Position numbers and translations under genes: made by a program. 64,000 nucleotides of DNA, from the NCBI GenBank assembly GCA_031002005.1, contig JARYHS010013630.1:239327539-239391538 (forward strand). The letters are read 5' to 3'. The notes under the pieces are model-generated. The model was not told the origin of the DNA, made no database searches, and worked only from the letters and a program-made list of their open reading frames with translations. This stretch comes from Vandiemenella viatica (Eukaryota; Arthropoda; Insecta; Orthoptera; Morabidae). Below are positions 1 through 13,537 of the stretch, one piece after another (the stretch's first letter is position 1; the number at the start of each line of letters is the position of its first letter).

Positions 1-3000
1 TCTTCCTGCTTCATCCTGAGCATTTTTTGTACCTCCTCCTCTGATCCATCAGCTCCAAAATTTCTTCTGTGATCCAAGATTTTCGGGCAGCTTGTTCCCT
101 AAAGAAAGACCGAAATTGAATGCTGTATCAACGAAATACCGTAACATTTATGCAAAATCGCTATTAAAAATTTTACAGAAGAGAACGTGAGTGCCATCAA
201 ATCCGCGGCGGCCAATTACAGGAAGTGTTGTTCCATACATAACAGAAAATTATAAATCAATAAATACTACAATACTTTGTAACAAACAAAAAAATGTTTT
301 ATTTGAAATTCAAATCTTGTGCTATTATTGGAACATCCTTTAGTGTACTATATCTTACAGTAACCACAAAATGCTCTCAACTTTCATGATATATTAGGCG
401 TGAGCATTTTTAGTTGTTTAAATATAAGTTAGTGTAAATACTGAGCAGAAAGTTCCAAGGAGACTATTTTTTTTAGAAAGACCTGGTAGCAAAACTGATA
501 TAAATTGTAAACTTTGATGGCCAATTACTCCTTTATCTACCAATGAAAAAAACTGAAGATAATATCTGGATCCTCTACGCTGTAGCCTTAAACACGCAGG
601 GTTAGAAAAAAATATTTTTTGTACACTCTTTATTTGTATGTAATTTTCCAGAATATATTTTTTTTCAATAGGAAATTTGGTTCCAAGGCAACGAAAACAT
701 AGTATGTGAAAATCTGAAGTTATTGCGTTGAAGTATCTACAGGTTTCCCGTAGGCAATATCAATTCACCACAACACAAAGTGCGGGATGCTTAGCTTACG
801 CAATAACATTTTCTCGTAAATTAAATAGGCGCCAATTAGGCCTCATACTATTTCGTAGAACATATTTGCAACAAAATCGTTTGTTTCTCCACAGTGAACA
901 ACGCGCTATGGACAAACTAGTTATCGTGCGAGGTCTATGGGAGAATACAAATGAGCAATTTTGATTAAACTCAATAAATTAATGAACTAAAATCTCATTT
1001 TCAAAAACGATTTTTAGCCTCAGCTGAATCTACAGCTAATTGGTTCATTCTTAATTACATTGTAGAGATAATCACAATTGTACTCTAAAATGAGTAATTT
1101 AGCAGTAGTTAATACCAGGCGCATTTTTACAGAATTGCGTTTAATCATAGATGTTGGAAGGGTGAATTTTATCTTGTTTAAATTTAGTTACATATTTCAT
1201 AAGACATGTTTTAAGTTATGGCCGTTAATACTCCTAGCACCAACCACACTTTTAGAAACAGTTAACATTTTCCGCTTTTTATTTGGCCATAGCATTAAAC
1301 GGAGATTAACTGAAAAACATTTCTAGACTCGTTACAACTTTCCCTTCATTCTCTGCTATGACGCACACTAAAGCGGACTTCATTTTAACCGTCTGAAAGA
1401 GATCCTCGAGCACATAAATATCTGAATTGCGATTTCTTTTCATCGCAAGCAATTTGCATCAACGTTTCGCCGCTAAATGGACGTACTATATATATGCATG
1501 GCCAGATAAAACAAGTCGTTAGGCGCTGAATAGCAGCCATTCAGTTAATAGCCTGTCTGTCTGCAATGACATCCAGCCAGAGACAAAGATGTGTTAAGGT
1601 TGTTTTATTTTGCTCTCTTCTCTGCGGAGACGTTGTTGGACTGCAGTAGTCGATATTGCGCACAGCATCGAACATAATTGAGCCCAAAGAATATAAGCAG
1701 CCTTCATTCGACCTCTGTGTTTCAGTTGTGCTCCGGGAAATAAAATCTGCCTAATTCTGGCGAAATTTGAAAGAAAAAAATGCATATAAGACACTACACT
1801 AACACGTGTCATTCTATTTTATCGTCATTGCTACTTTTAACATTACAGAGGACGATATCCAGGCTTAAGAAAGTCTCTTTCCACTTCCGGGATCTTCCTT
1901 AAAAAGAAGTTAGAGGACGGTAGTAGGCTCTGCAGAAAGCGAGAATAAGTTCTGCATCACCCATTTATCTTGAAGTTCAATAAGCCTCCCTGTTACACCT
2001 ATTTTACTATTACTGTTATTTGTTATAAGTAGTAAACAAAGCGCAAATAGGCTTTTACTTAAACTTATTGCTACTGGAAAAAGTTTAATTTAAGCAAGAA
2101 ACTAAGTTTTAAGATACCGCCGAGATCTTCCATTATTTAATCCTACTTTTCTCTTAGGAACAAGCACGCAAACGTAATAATAAAATTAACTTTTATAATT
2201 AGTGGACCTGTTAAATATTTAGTTCTCATCATTAATTACCTAAGTTGCATGTTCTTCATTATCCCAAACAGAATATGAATATGAGAAACAAAAAAACTGC
2301 AACCTTGTTTCTCGACTTTTTTTTTATACGGACAATTCGTTCATTTTACATTTTATCCTTATGGCTAAACAGTGCACCTGATTAGCCCGAAAATTTAGAA
2401 TTTCTCCCACAACGTCGAAGGTTTCCGCGGCCGGAGTCCTGGCAGTAGTACTTTCTTACCCTGGAGACTCCGGCGGCATCATGACGTGACGTCAGAAAGC
2501 TCGGTAAAAGTAAGTGGCACTGCATTGCCTGTAGATCAGAGGTACCACGAAATTTGTCCCGCTGAGCACGTGCTTGAAGGCCTGTGTAAAATAGCTCTCT
2601 TTGTAAAGCTGCCCCGTAATTCTGTTTCCGACAGTGAAATTTATACGAACTTGCCCGAAATTAAACCAGCAAGCATGATAACATACGCTCTGATTTCTCT
2701 GAGCTCCACGGAATGTAAATAACATGCGATCAATGATTATTAGTCAATAATTCCTAACTGCTGGCAAGACTTTTGTACAATATCGGGGCAGACACAGAGA
2801 ATAATATAAAAACATTCTGTGGGAAATCTACAGTTCATCGAACAGTACAGCGAACATTGCACCGAAGGTCTACTACGGCGTAATTTAAAAAATGAAAAAG
2901 GTTTGTTACTACAAATTTTTACCCGGCTCTTCTCATCATTGGTCCTGTACCTCGAAGAACAATATTATCTATCAAAGAGATTTGAGTGAAGTAAACGTTC

Positions 3001-5700
3001 TGTGTCCTTCGTGTTCCTACCTGCTGTTACGAAACAGAAAAGGCTGTAACAACTGCTACTTTCGCGTTGGAAGCTGAAATCATCGTTGTACTAGGACGTT
3101 ATTTGTTTCTTTAACTATGCCTTTTGTTGAAGTTGTTGATGTTGATGGGTGCAGTGCAATCAGAGAAGCCGTTGTTCTAGCTCACAAACGTTATTTAGTT
3201 AAATAATCGTGATTTAACGTCGAAGTCGAGATCATTATGGCGACGAACGGGAAGTAATTCAGGCATCTCTTTTTGAATGACTAAGTTATGATCGCAATGA
3301 AATTTAAAAGTATTATTAGGCGTAACGACTGTACTCTTTATAGGAACAAACACAGAGACAAACTGCCCATTTTCATAACGCTAACAAAAAAAATGTAACA
3401 CCGTCGTACAAAGAGTGCTGGGAACACAGCAACAGAGTTTGTAAAAGGGTCTGTAAACCTGCGACATAATGAAATCGAGTGAACTGTATTTACACAGAAT
3501 TGCTCCGCACGCCCCAAAAAGATACGAGATATTGCCAAGTGATTCACCAGAAACTGGGTTGTGCTTGCATGCAGTAAATGAAATAGAATAGTGACCGAAA
3601 CGTTGTTAATGAGCGCATCAGTGCGTTCTATTTTGGTATTCTATAAATTCCTCAACTCATACAACTGTTCCATGAAAAACTTACATGTAAAAATAGTGCT
3701 TACCAGTGATGTGTAAATTGGTTGTAACTAGGCAACTGTATTAAAATATTAGATTTGGAGTGAAACAGAAATCTCGTACATATAAGCTCAGTGTTTTTGT
3801 TTGTACTTCTTGAATTGTGGTATAAACACTAACATCCTCTACTTACAGTCTCTTTATCACTATAATTCACCAACGACGATTATCATTACTTCCTTCACAA
3901 TTAAACACCGGTGCTTTCCCGGAATAGACCATTACAGCAGCTATTCCAATAGTCATGTCTTTACATGAATATAATTCTCTCTGAAATGTTTCTTAGCCTT
4001 TAACAAGCCTTTCGAAATTTTCATCAACGTTTCTTCACTAATGTTTAAGTTTTCGAAAAGAGTATAATTTTCTGTTCGATCCAAAGTACTTGACAAGAAA
4101 CCACTTTTGCTGAGCTGGAACTCCCGGTGGAGGGATTAAAGCGTGTACTGCAGTTGGGAAGGGAACAATATAATATAGTCGGTGGGTGGAGAACCTGGAA
4201 CAGCTCTTCAAGTGGCAGCCGAGTTTGAAGCAAGCACTAAGCTGGATGATAAGATTGTAGCTGCTCGCGGCACAAATATTTACCGAGGGCGGGTGCGCCT
4301 CCGGCACCAGAGATGATCATTAAAAGTTTCGGCAGCAGTCAGTGATGAGTGAGCCCCATTATTCGCAGCAAAGCTCGTGGTGCCCCTTTCAGCAGTTGGT
4401 AACTCTTCGAATTACGTGCTCGTGGAGAACGACAGAAGCGTCTCGTCTGTCGCATTACTTCCTGCAACAACCTAGTTTGGAGGAAAAGCATTTGTACCTG
4501 ATTAGAAACCGATTAATATGTTGTTGTGCAGGATTTTATTGATGTTGTGACCCATTCTATAGTTTGAGTTCTGAACAAGTTTTGTGATTAATCGGGATTC
4601 TTTTCACAATGGCGCTTTGCTACTGTGCGTTATCTTCATAGGAGCTCTATTACGAGTTCTGAACCAAATTTCAGTAGGTAGGATACTTACTGAGGCGGAA
4701 TCACAGTTTTCCAATTCAACAGCTCTCTACAGATCACAGCCGCTTTCCTTCTCCGTTCCTCTGCGTCCAACGAACCGTCAAAAAATATTTAAATGCATTT
4801 CGTCAGTTCATTTTTCTCGAACAGAAATAATTCATGAAATCTTGGCCAAAACTATGTGCTATGGACAAAATTAATACCTTCAGCAACAAATAACCTTTTT
4901 TTAAAACTTTATCTTTTCCTGATTATGGATTATGACTTGCATCGTTCAGTTTGGGCATCACATATCATAAAATAACCAAAGAAACAAACATAATACATCG
5001 TGCAAGAACTACAATCTAAAAAAACGTAGCTACGCAGTAATTCAGATGTATTTTAATTCAGAATGTCACAAAAGAATATATTGGATTAAAACAGAGTACG
5101 ACACGTTTCGAAAAAAAATGAAGAGGAATGTTTACGAATAGAGGCTGGTAGTTAAAACAAAGGAGTACTTCAATATTTACCACCTGGTTTTATCAATCAA
5201 ACACCCAACTGACAAACGGAAAGACCTGAGAACACAACAGTAATAAATAAATGAAGAGAATGCATTACGGTGCTAAGCCGGTTATAAATATTCATAGAAT
5301 TCTTTTCACTTCCCCTGCGTAAATATTTAATATATTCCAGGATGGTAAGTAATATTAATTTTCATCTACAATGTTGTGCAAAGCAAACTTGTAAATCGGA
5401 AAATAAATTATGTAGCGTCACTTTCTTCTGTTTCTTGACGTGCACCACATGAATTTTACTGACAGCATACTTTTTTCTTCTGCAAACGGCATACAATTCA
5501 ACGACATTTTATTAGGATACAACAAACTCTTCCCTCCTAAACCTTCACACACTCACGCAAATACAGCGGAAATTATTTTTTGTTTCAACCAAGTGTCTAA
5601 AAGAATCGTTATTGTACACTATTTGCTTTTTTCAAATATGCAACTGACCAAATAACTGACTCAGATATCAATGAATATTCATTTAACAGGGATCTATAAA
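1..5700. other. non-coding stretch, no gene recognised
   Basis: AT-rich sequence with stops in all frames and only short open frames (up to about 96 codons). None shows a recognisable domain, signal peptide or low-complexity coding pattern. A CRE-like octamer TGACGTCA lies at 2487-2494, but isolated octamers occur by chance at this length. I saw no tRNA-like head, terminal inverted repeat or transposase signature here. Confidence 0.6.
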
Positions 5701-5895
5701 TATATTACTAGCTGTTGCCCACAACTTGGTTCATGTGGAGAGTTAATGAACAGATTTCTTTCTCGAGCCCAGTATTTTACAGTTAACATATCGTCAGCTA
5801 GAAAAAAACTAACTTAAGTCCCTCGACATTTGCGTGAATTCCGTTTATCCGAACAGATAACAGACCGACAGACACAAGTTTTAAAAACGGTCGTG
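5701..5895. repeat. possible 3' end of a degenerate non-LTR retrotransposon
   Basis: The stretch opens with CTAGCTGTTGCCCACAACTT and ends in a block with a purine-rich PuACAGACCGACAGACACAA-like run, followed by AACGGTCGTGTCC. The pairing of an 'agctgttgccc..acttcgttc..gtgg' block with a later 'cagacagacaca' block is, from general knowledge, common in the non-coding 3' regions of arthropod LINEs. There is no coding remnant beside it and no poly-A or target duplication that I can define, so orientation and family are left open. Confidence 0.35.
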
Positions 5896-6873
5896 TCCTT
5901 TTCTGTAGGTCATGAACAGTGCTCCAAACTCTCTTTTTTTTTTTTGGTAATATTTCAAGTGTATAAGGATTTTTTGCGGTTAAAGTCTTATTGTGTTCAT
6001 AAATTTTGATCAGTACGCTTTACCTGCAGTAGATTCATGCGAGTGCGATAATACGTGAAATGGAATATGAGAACTTTATAAAATATGAGCTGTTAGCGGT
6101 TAAGTATTAGAATTACAGTTTAATGTTTCAGATCTATTACAAAATTCTTTATTGAAGATCTTTTTGTTTTAGAAATGTAGTATACGAGAAATTTACACGC
6201 GAGTTTAAATAAATCAGAGATGCCGTATCAGCTTCATGGTAAAGGAAACTTCACCACAACGACGTTCATAAATCAATCCAATCTTAGCTTAAAAATAATT
6301 TTTTACAGTAAATATAAATGCAGATATATAATTGACAGTAACAATTAATTGCAATAAAATGCAACAAACTAAATAAAAATTAGTAAATTCGTAACTCACT
6401 TGTAAAAGCGTTTAATTTGTATAGCTTTTGTGCGTTTGTTCACCGCAGTACTAACTTCCAGAAATGTAAAAAAAAAAAAAAAAACTTCTGTTCATATTTC
6501 ACGACACGAATGGATGGTTCCGTATCCTTTTGTTAGTAGATGGCACGAGTGAGAATTTATGACCCCCGCTCGGAGCGTGGTGGAGGTGGGGGTGATTGAT
6601 TTGACAGCACTCAGAAAACATTCTAATACGTGTTCCCAAACCAACAGTGATTCCAGGTGGAGCTGACCACTCAAATTACGGAGGCAATCTACACGGGCCT
6701 CTCTCATACAATGCAGCACCACTGCAAATTGAAAATCGAAGCTCTGGAAAAATCACAACTTGACAGAGCTGTGAGTGCGAAGAGTGTAACGTCAACATTA
6801 TGTCAAAGTGTGCACAACTATGAAACTACGTCGTTTTCAGAATACTGTACTTGAATTTTTGTATTCTACTGTT

Positions 6874-6877
<4 letters not shown>
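5896..6877. other. non-coding stretch, no gene recognised
   Basis: No repeat or gene signature was recognised. Contains a short T tract near 5935-5945 and an A tract near 6467-6484. The open frames in this stretch (for example 6492-6722 on the minus strand) have no recognisable motif. Confidence 0.55.

Positions 6878-6936
<59 letters not shown>
6878..6936. repeat. (GT)n microsatellite
   Basis: About 29 TG units with a single interruption (TGTATG) near 6903-6906. The apparent Cys-Val repeat in one frame is simply this dinucleotide array translated, not a protein. Confidence 0.95.
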
Positions 6937-6937
<1 letters not shown>

Positions 6938-7109
6938 AGCCCAGCCGTCCGGTGTGTAATTATGAGAGTGGAAGGATATGTATCCTACCCGTGATAGAAT
7001 CGGATTTGTCAGATCCGGAGCATTGAATGTTGTGTTGCCACTTAACTGTAAAACCTGTAACTACGGTCTGTGTGTGTGATAAGCGCATTTTTTTTCATTT
7101 TTTGTGAAA

Positions 7110-7300
7110 TTGTGTGTAGTTTGATGCGAAGATTGGGGAGCGTCCCAGCATTCACCTTGATGATTGCGGAAACCGCCTAAAAACCGCAATCAGGACGGTC
7201 AGTACGCGGGGACCAGGACTTGATCCTAGTCCCGTTGTATCTTCCTGATTCAGTGTGGCCCACACCTTAACGCGCGAACAGCCAAACTGACGTGTCCTAA
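7110..7300 (-). mobile_element. tRNA-derived SINE, family D (copy 1)
   Basis: Read on the minus strand, this begins with a tRNA-like head containing a degenerate B box (GGATCAAGTCC near 7222-7232). The body follows with GATTGCGGTTTTTAGGCGG, then a core 'gcaatcatc..ggtgaatgctgggac'. The same order of blocks recurs at 11,893-12,080 (minus) and 63,095-63,250 (plus), which is what identifies it as a dispersed family. No poly-A tail or clear target-site duplication remains. Function: Pol III-transcribed parasite of LINE machinery by analogy with other tRNA-SINEs; nothing shows that it is active. Confidence 0.7.
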
Positions 7301-10300
7301 TGTGGATTGTTTTAAATTATAGGAAGCTCACTACTTTTCGGCTCTATTCCACAGATTCTATTCTATTACTATAAATACTTACATACTGAATAACAGCTGC
7401 TTCGCTAGCAAAGATGCATCCAAATAGTTTCAGCATTTACTACCAATATTTCATGTAGGTAGCTTTTACTGAAATAACTTTAGCTTTCTCATCGTATATC
7501 CTTTATTTTTACCCTGACTGGTTATTTTACGGCGAAATTAACTTCACTGGAGTTCACTGGAGGTATAATATTCCTGCACGATTATCTATGTACTCACCAG
7601 TCTTCATTCCGATTAAATCTAGCGGTTCGATTTTAGTAATGCTCATTCTTCCAAACCCTTTACGAAATCGTCTTAATACGTAATTATTATAGATCATTTC
7701 TTCTGTAGTTGCTTATTACAATAATAAGTTATTATTTAGCAAAATCACCATTGCAACTGCTGTTGCGATTTCGTTTATTCAGATGCGTCTCTCCTCTCGT
7801 CGAGGTACCGTCAGATATTTTCTGTATTGTGTCTGTAGTTTATTCATTTTGTACAAATGTGTTTGTTTGAAGTTAAATTTCTATATTGAGTATTATAGTA
7901 TATTTTGAGGATTATTTTTTTCAATACTTCTACTTAAATTACAAAAATGTTAGCCAAAGATATTGGGAACTATGTAGACTATAAAACCTATATAATATTC
8001 TAATTTCAATCACATTCAAACATAAACCCATCTGTACGAAATGAATGAACTGCAAATAAATTCCAGAAAACATTGGATACTTGGCGATACCTCGACGAGA
8101 GGCAAAACGCGTTCGAATAAATAAAAAGTCCAACAACAGTTGCACTGGCGACTTTATAAAATAATAATTTATTATTTACGTTTTAATTAATTCTACCTGG
8201 CCGTGTTTTTTTAATGCCCCTCATGCTTTGTTCTACAACCGTACAATAACACCGCAGGCAGGTCACCTAACGCACCCTTTTAGCACCTACTGTCTCCAAC
8301 TCATATCCTCTAAACAGAGCGCAATAATGTCTGAAAATATTTGTATTCAAACAACGGCGAAGAGAAGAATGATAGGACAGATCTGACAGAATCCAACTAA
8401 GATCCGGCGTAGTACTATTTTGAATTCAGTTAGGTATACGCACTTTGCTCCTTCTCAGGTTCTTCATACAGAATCGCTGTCTGCAGGTTGGTCCGTTAGT
8501 TTTCGTACACAGAGCACGTACGCGGACAGGCTGGCTCTAAATGGGGATGGGAATGGGGATAAAAGGTAAGGCCGCAGATTTCACTGCGTTTATGGAATAC
8601 AGTCGTTAATAGCTAAACACCACCGTGTTCTTTCCCGGTGCATCGGCACGCTAATTCCTTTACTTGGAAAGAAGTATACGATGAAGATAAACTGAATGTT
8701 AACCCATTAAATTACTGTTTCCACAGTGCTGTTACTGGAGGTAAAGTTATACGTTGTCTCAAAAAAAATATATATATATATACAGACATAGAATACGTTA
8801 GAAAATAACTAAAGTAATTGTAAATATTTCAGTTCACAGCTAATACCTGGGAGTATAGCTCTATTTTTTTTAAAAAAATCTAAAACCTTCCATCTACGCT
8901 CATTTCTTTCTCAAAGACCTATATTCAAACACTATTCCCTTCTTCCCAAGTCTCTTATTACAATATTTCAATAGTCCATGAGTATTAAATTTTCATCACC
9001 CTTCACACACTTAATTGTAACAAAGTATGCATCTATACATCTCAATTAATATGCTTGATGCATGTCTGTCCTCGTCAATATACATTTATCGCTAAACTAC
9101 TCATCAAAACTGATCCGATTTCCTGTTTTCTTATTCATTATAAATGCCACACCACCAACCCAGTTTAAATCCGAATAACATCAAAGGTTCATTGGTTCCG
9201 AGGTCATAATTGATAGGAATTCGATTGTCATTGTGCTTAATTTACATGTAGAAGTCTCAGTAAAAATGCCAAGAATGGAGCCAAAGGCTTCGTGTTAAGA
9301 AACTGGTGTTCAGGATAATTATTTAGTTTTCTACCTAAATCAGACTTATGACGTTTCACGATCAGACGTTGAATTTTGTTGTCAATGCTGATGATTGTTT
9401 CTGGATCAGTCCCCAGTCCGAGATACGACTGATACTCTTTTACATCCAGGATATTTTTCTCAGAAAGAAGCCATTATAACGTAATTTGAAATAATAATTT
9501 TTAGGATCTTCGTTGCAGTGGTTTCCCATTGATTTCTAAATTCCCGTGCAGTTGATAACTTCAGATACAACCACATTTTACAGATTATTTTCATACCCAA
9601 GGACAAGAGGATGCCCTCAAACTTTTACGGCAGCTCCTTTTGTTCCATCAGGATTTACTCCTTATATCAGTTATCAGAGTGTTGTTCTTAAAAATTGAAT
9701 ACATCATGTGGAGAAAAGGTATATATTTGCGTAGAAGAAGCTAATTTATTATCATAAGAACTTTTTGCTGACGTCTTCTAATTCGTTCTAGCGAAACAAA
9801 ACGTAATTAACACTTTTTTTTATAGATACGAACCTGGTCAATATATCACAAAGAAATATCTTCTTACTTCCCATTGCAATTAACAACTAGTACAGATATG
9901 CGGAATTCATGTTACTGTCTGCAGCAACTGGTTTTATGTATCATAAACAGTAATGAACCAGCGAAACCAGTGTGAATGACTCCAGTAACTCGGAAAGAAT
10001 GTCCCAGCAGCAACTGGCTTTAGATATTTTTACTCTTGGTCTTATTTCTGAGCGATAGGCATCTATAGTGGGAAATCGTATGTATAGCAATAAGGTCTCT
10101 TGGCTTTTCGTATGAACTACACGCAAGAAATACAGTTTCGACGGACGTTTATATAGCGTCAGTAAAACGTCTCGCAAATAGCACAAATTATGCCGGTGTT
10201 ATGATGTCAATAACAGCAACGGCCGCAGAAGAATGCCCACAGCAAATGGCGGAGTAAACAGACTGAATATAGAAGGAATTTTACGACCGTAAGCCACATA

Positions 10301-11892
10301 AACTGGTTTTAGAGTAAGGTCTTTAGCAAGTTGGCAACACCGCCAGGAATGTATGGCTCAAATTATTATTATGTTGAGCAGAATGCAGTGTTGGCGAGAT
10401 ACCTCGGCCGTGTTTTCCCCGTGCACAATTACGCCCATAAAACAGTTAACTGCGCTCCGCACTGCGCTGCACCACAGCTTGCACGAGCAGAATACTCTGC
10501 TACAAGTGGCTGTCCTTATTGCTATATACCGACCGATCACTTACTTGCAAATAAACTCCGCGTTACGCTGAGTTACACGCTACGTGATGACCTACACTGA
10601 GGGGGAAATGAATAGTTACAGAAAATGAAAAAAAGTTTAAGTTTGTGTACACTACATTCAATCCAGGAGTCGAATCTCCAATAGACATCAGTGCAGTGAA
10701 CATCATGAAACGAAATAATTGTTATTTTCTTAAAAGTGTACTTCCATTTAACTGAAAAGAATTTTAAAATGAAAATTTCAATAGAAAGGGGAAAAACATC
10801 AACCGAAATTATGGATATATAAATTGTAATATCTCACTCCTGGACTTGCTTACTTATAACGTTGAAGCAAATCATTTTTAGAAATTGTTGAAAATGGTAT
10901 AAGTTGAGATAACGGTGTAAATAAAATGTTAATTTCACTTTAATTTATCTGTAACAAGAATAGGCGTCGAGAATCTCTATTAACCATTTTACACTTCATG
11001 AAAATAAATTGAACAGCAATAATTAAGAAGTAAATGTTCCATAATCAAAGAAATTGTTCCAGCTAAACCTGTTGTTACATATGATACTATCTCAGAATCA
11101 TTAAAGGACATTTGTTTTTAACGGAGCATTTTTTTTTTTATCGCACAGAATGTCCGTTACCGAGCAGAATATTCATTACGGGGCCAATGTGCCGTTCGGA
11201 TGACTCGATAAACGTTGTTTAGCCGATTCAACGTGTTCACTGTTGAGTGGGCTCCCCGGCAGCTGGGTATCTTGTACTACGTGGTCACGGATGTCCGCAT
11301 GTTGGAGGCTAATGTAGATGCGTGCGCCGCTTCACACAAGGAGCGCACGGAATCAGCAACTCAATTCCACCAGCAACTGAAAGTCTCCAGGACCAAAAAC
11401 CGAATGTCCACCACGAATTATTTCCCGCCCCGCGCTCCCCCAGTCCGTATGTTTGGGCATTAATTTCAATTTCGCTTATTACAAATTTTTATTTTTGATT
11501 TGCAATCATAGGCCACGTCTAGGGTGGTGGAAGCTAATGGCAGCCTACGAAGTAATGCCGAGTCGTGGGCAGAGCTCTAGGGCTTTACAGAGTGTATTTT
11601 AGGATATTATTGTAAGTTTCATTGCGAGATTAATGAATTGCGAGCGTTATGCAGTATTAGGATTTACCCGCAGAGGATAGAGACTGCGATACTATACTCC
11701 ACTGGAGGGTAAGCGCGTCGACTGATTGCATCAGAAGTGTCGGTTTGGCGAATTCTATAAATAGTAGTGCAACCATCAAGCGTGGCTCTTTCATCACCAG
11801 TAATCGTCGGAACGAGAATGCCGGATCGAAGAAAAGTTTTAAGTTGCCGCTGGGAAAGCTTACATAGTTATCTATGTGTATTTTTGTTTGTG
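7301..11892. other. non-coding stretch, no gene recognised
   Basis: AT-rich DNA with small simple repeats, such as a short (TA)n at about 8769-8782. Open frames at 10,331-10,600 and on the opposite strand overlap one another and lack conserved motifs. I could not assign any repeat family. Confidence 0.55.
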
Positions 11893-12080
11893 AGATGTGT
11901 GTTTTATGAGGCGGAGATTTGGAACCGTCCCAGTATTCGCCTAAGTGATTGCAGAAAACCGCCTAACAACCGCAATCAGAACGGCCGGTACGTGGTAGCA
12001 AGGGCTCATACCTGGTCTCGTTGTACCTACCCGACCCAGTGTGTGGCTAGCGTTAAGGCGGTCTACATTACGTGTTATTA
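11893..12080 (-). mobile_element. tRNA-derived SINE, family D (copy 2)
   Basis: Minus-strand order: tRNA-like head (near 12,000-12,065), then GATTGCGGTTGTTAGGCGG, the core 'tgcaatcacttaggcgaatactgggac', and a 3' part reading 'ccaaatctccgcctcat' followed by 'acacacatctcacaaacaaaaa'. It matches copy 1 at 7110-7300 and copy 3 at 63,095-63,250 block by block. The plus-strand open frame 11,767-12,081 runs across this SINE in antisense and is not a gene. Confidence 0.75.
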
Positions 12081-12471
12081 ATAATGTTCTGTTAAGACAG
12101 CGAAATGAGTTTCATTCTGTCAAAGACAGATTGATTATATGACTAGCCAATGCGAACCACCATAGTCTCCTGTATCGTAGACATCAGATACTACTCCTTG
12201 ACTACAGAAAGGAAGAGCTGACAATCATCATCCTAAGTTTGCCTAGCAGTTTTGGTCGTGGGTGTGTGTTTTAATCCTTTCGATTGGTAACAGTCCTCCC
12301 CCGCCCCCCCCCCCAATAAAAAGGAAACAAACGCACATGGATCCGTGGAGTTTGAAGATTTAGGAGGAAAATAGAAACGTGTGAGCAATTAGGATAAGAG
12401 TGAGGTAGAGCTTGCTTCGAATTTAACTTATATTAGACTCTTTCTGATTTAAACAAGACCAAGTGTTTAGA

Positions 12472-12646
12472 ATGTACACACTTTATCATTATTCTTGGCC
12501 GCCGCTGAAAAATTCTATCACTCTTATCTTGCACAATCCTACATCAATGTCACCCTATGAAACAGTAATGCAATACTGGCTCGTCAGTATTGCGTTATTG
12601 TTTCCTTTTTCAGCGGAGGCCAAGAATAATGATAAAGTGTGTACAT
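12472..12646. repeat. 41-bp near-perfect inverted repeat with a nested hairpin (MITE-like or stem-loop)
   Basis: Left arm 12,472-12,512 begins ATGTACACACTTTATCATTA. Right arm 12,606-12,646 is its reverse complement with one mismatch. The 93-base spacer holds a second, smaller inverted repeat (TAATGCAATACTG / CAGTATTGCGTTA, about 12,566-12,598) with a 6-base loop. No target-site duplication of any obvious length flanks the outer arms, so mobility is not shown. It could be a miniature inverted-repeat element or a transcribed hairpin; the sequence alone does not separate these. Two short open frames here only reflect the palindrome. Confidence 0.85.
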
Positions 12647-13537
12647 AACGACGGAAAATTTCCGAATAAGGAAATTAGATTGGGTGATTTAAATGTGGAT
12701 ATCGAGCGATTTCGCTCATTACTTATTAACAACATTGCATTTTCTAACAGCAAAACGCAATTCACAATATAAACAAAAACTTAAAGCCAGTATTTCTTTT
12801 CTCTGGTCTCTTCTCTCCGTCATACTCCACTGACGGGAGGAAGGAGATACTGGTTAACCTTATATCAACTTGTGCTGGTGTTCCGCCGCTGTCAGAGGAC
12901 TTTCCATTCTTCGCGAAATGCAAAGCAAGCAATACTTCTAAGTATCTTCACAAAAGCGTTCCTCGCGTATGCTTATTTAAGAACAAAGACGAAACTTTGT
13001 GCTGCTCTCCAAGATCATTTCACAGACGTATTCTTTAAAAGCGAACGTTAATTAACGTGTTTCACATTCGCGATGCACAAATTGCTAAAGGGGAAAGAAA
13101 GAAAACAGACAATAGGTGAAAGAACAAGGGAAGAGCGGTATGCCACACACTCGTCTGGTAATTAGTAAGCATAACGCTCCCACTTGCCAGTGACTGTCTG
13201 CCCCATTCTAATTGACAGGCTGTACACAGCTTTTACACCACTCTTCTAACCACCCTGTTATTTTTCTCGACCTTCCGAAGAAGCGTCCACAATCTGAACG
13301 GCTGAAGCTCGGAGGAAAGAAGAGACCCCGAGATGCAAACGAAAAGACAGAGCCGGCAATTACAGCCCAAGCCGAAAGTAATAAAACAGGCCTCTGGTAA
13401 CGACCAGAAGACCAAACGTCTTCGTGGAAAACTGAACAGTAATAGAGCACGTTCTCGACATTCAGAGGAGGGAAACCAAATGTTTCCAGTCACGAGGAAA
13501 GCTTATTTTAGTCTCAACGTGACACGTGAGCACTACA
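12647..13537. other. non-coding stretch up to the first assembly gap
   Basis: No repeat family or conserved coding motif was recognised. The open frame starting at 13,333 is extended only by the run of Ns. Its real part (about 68 codons, rich in Lys/Arg/Gln) has no recognisable domain. Confidence 0.55.

Noticed and set aside
6808..7026. Protein with a Cys-Val repeat
   Set aside because: It is a translated (GT)n microsatellite.
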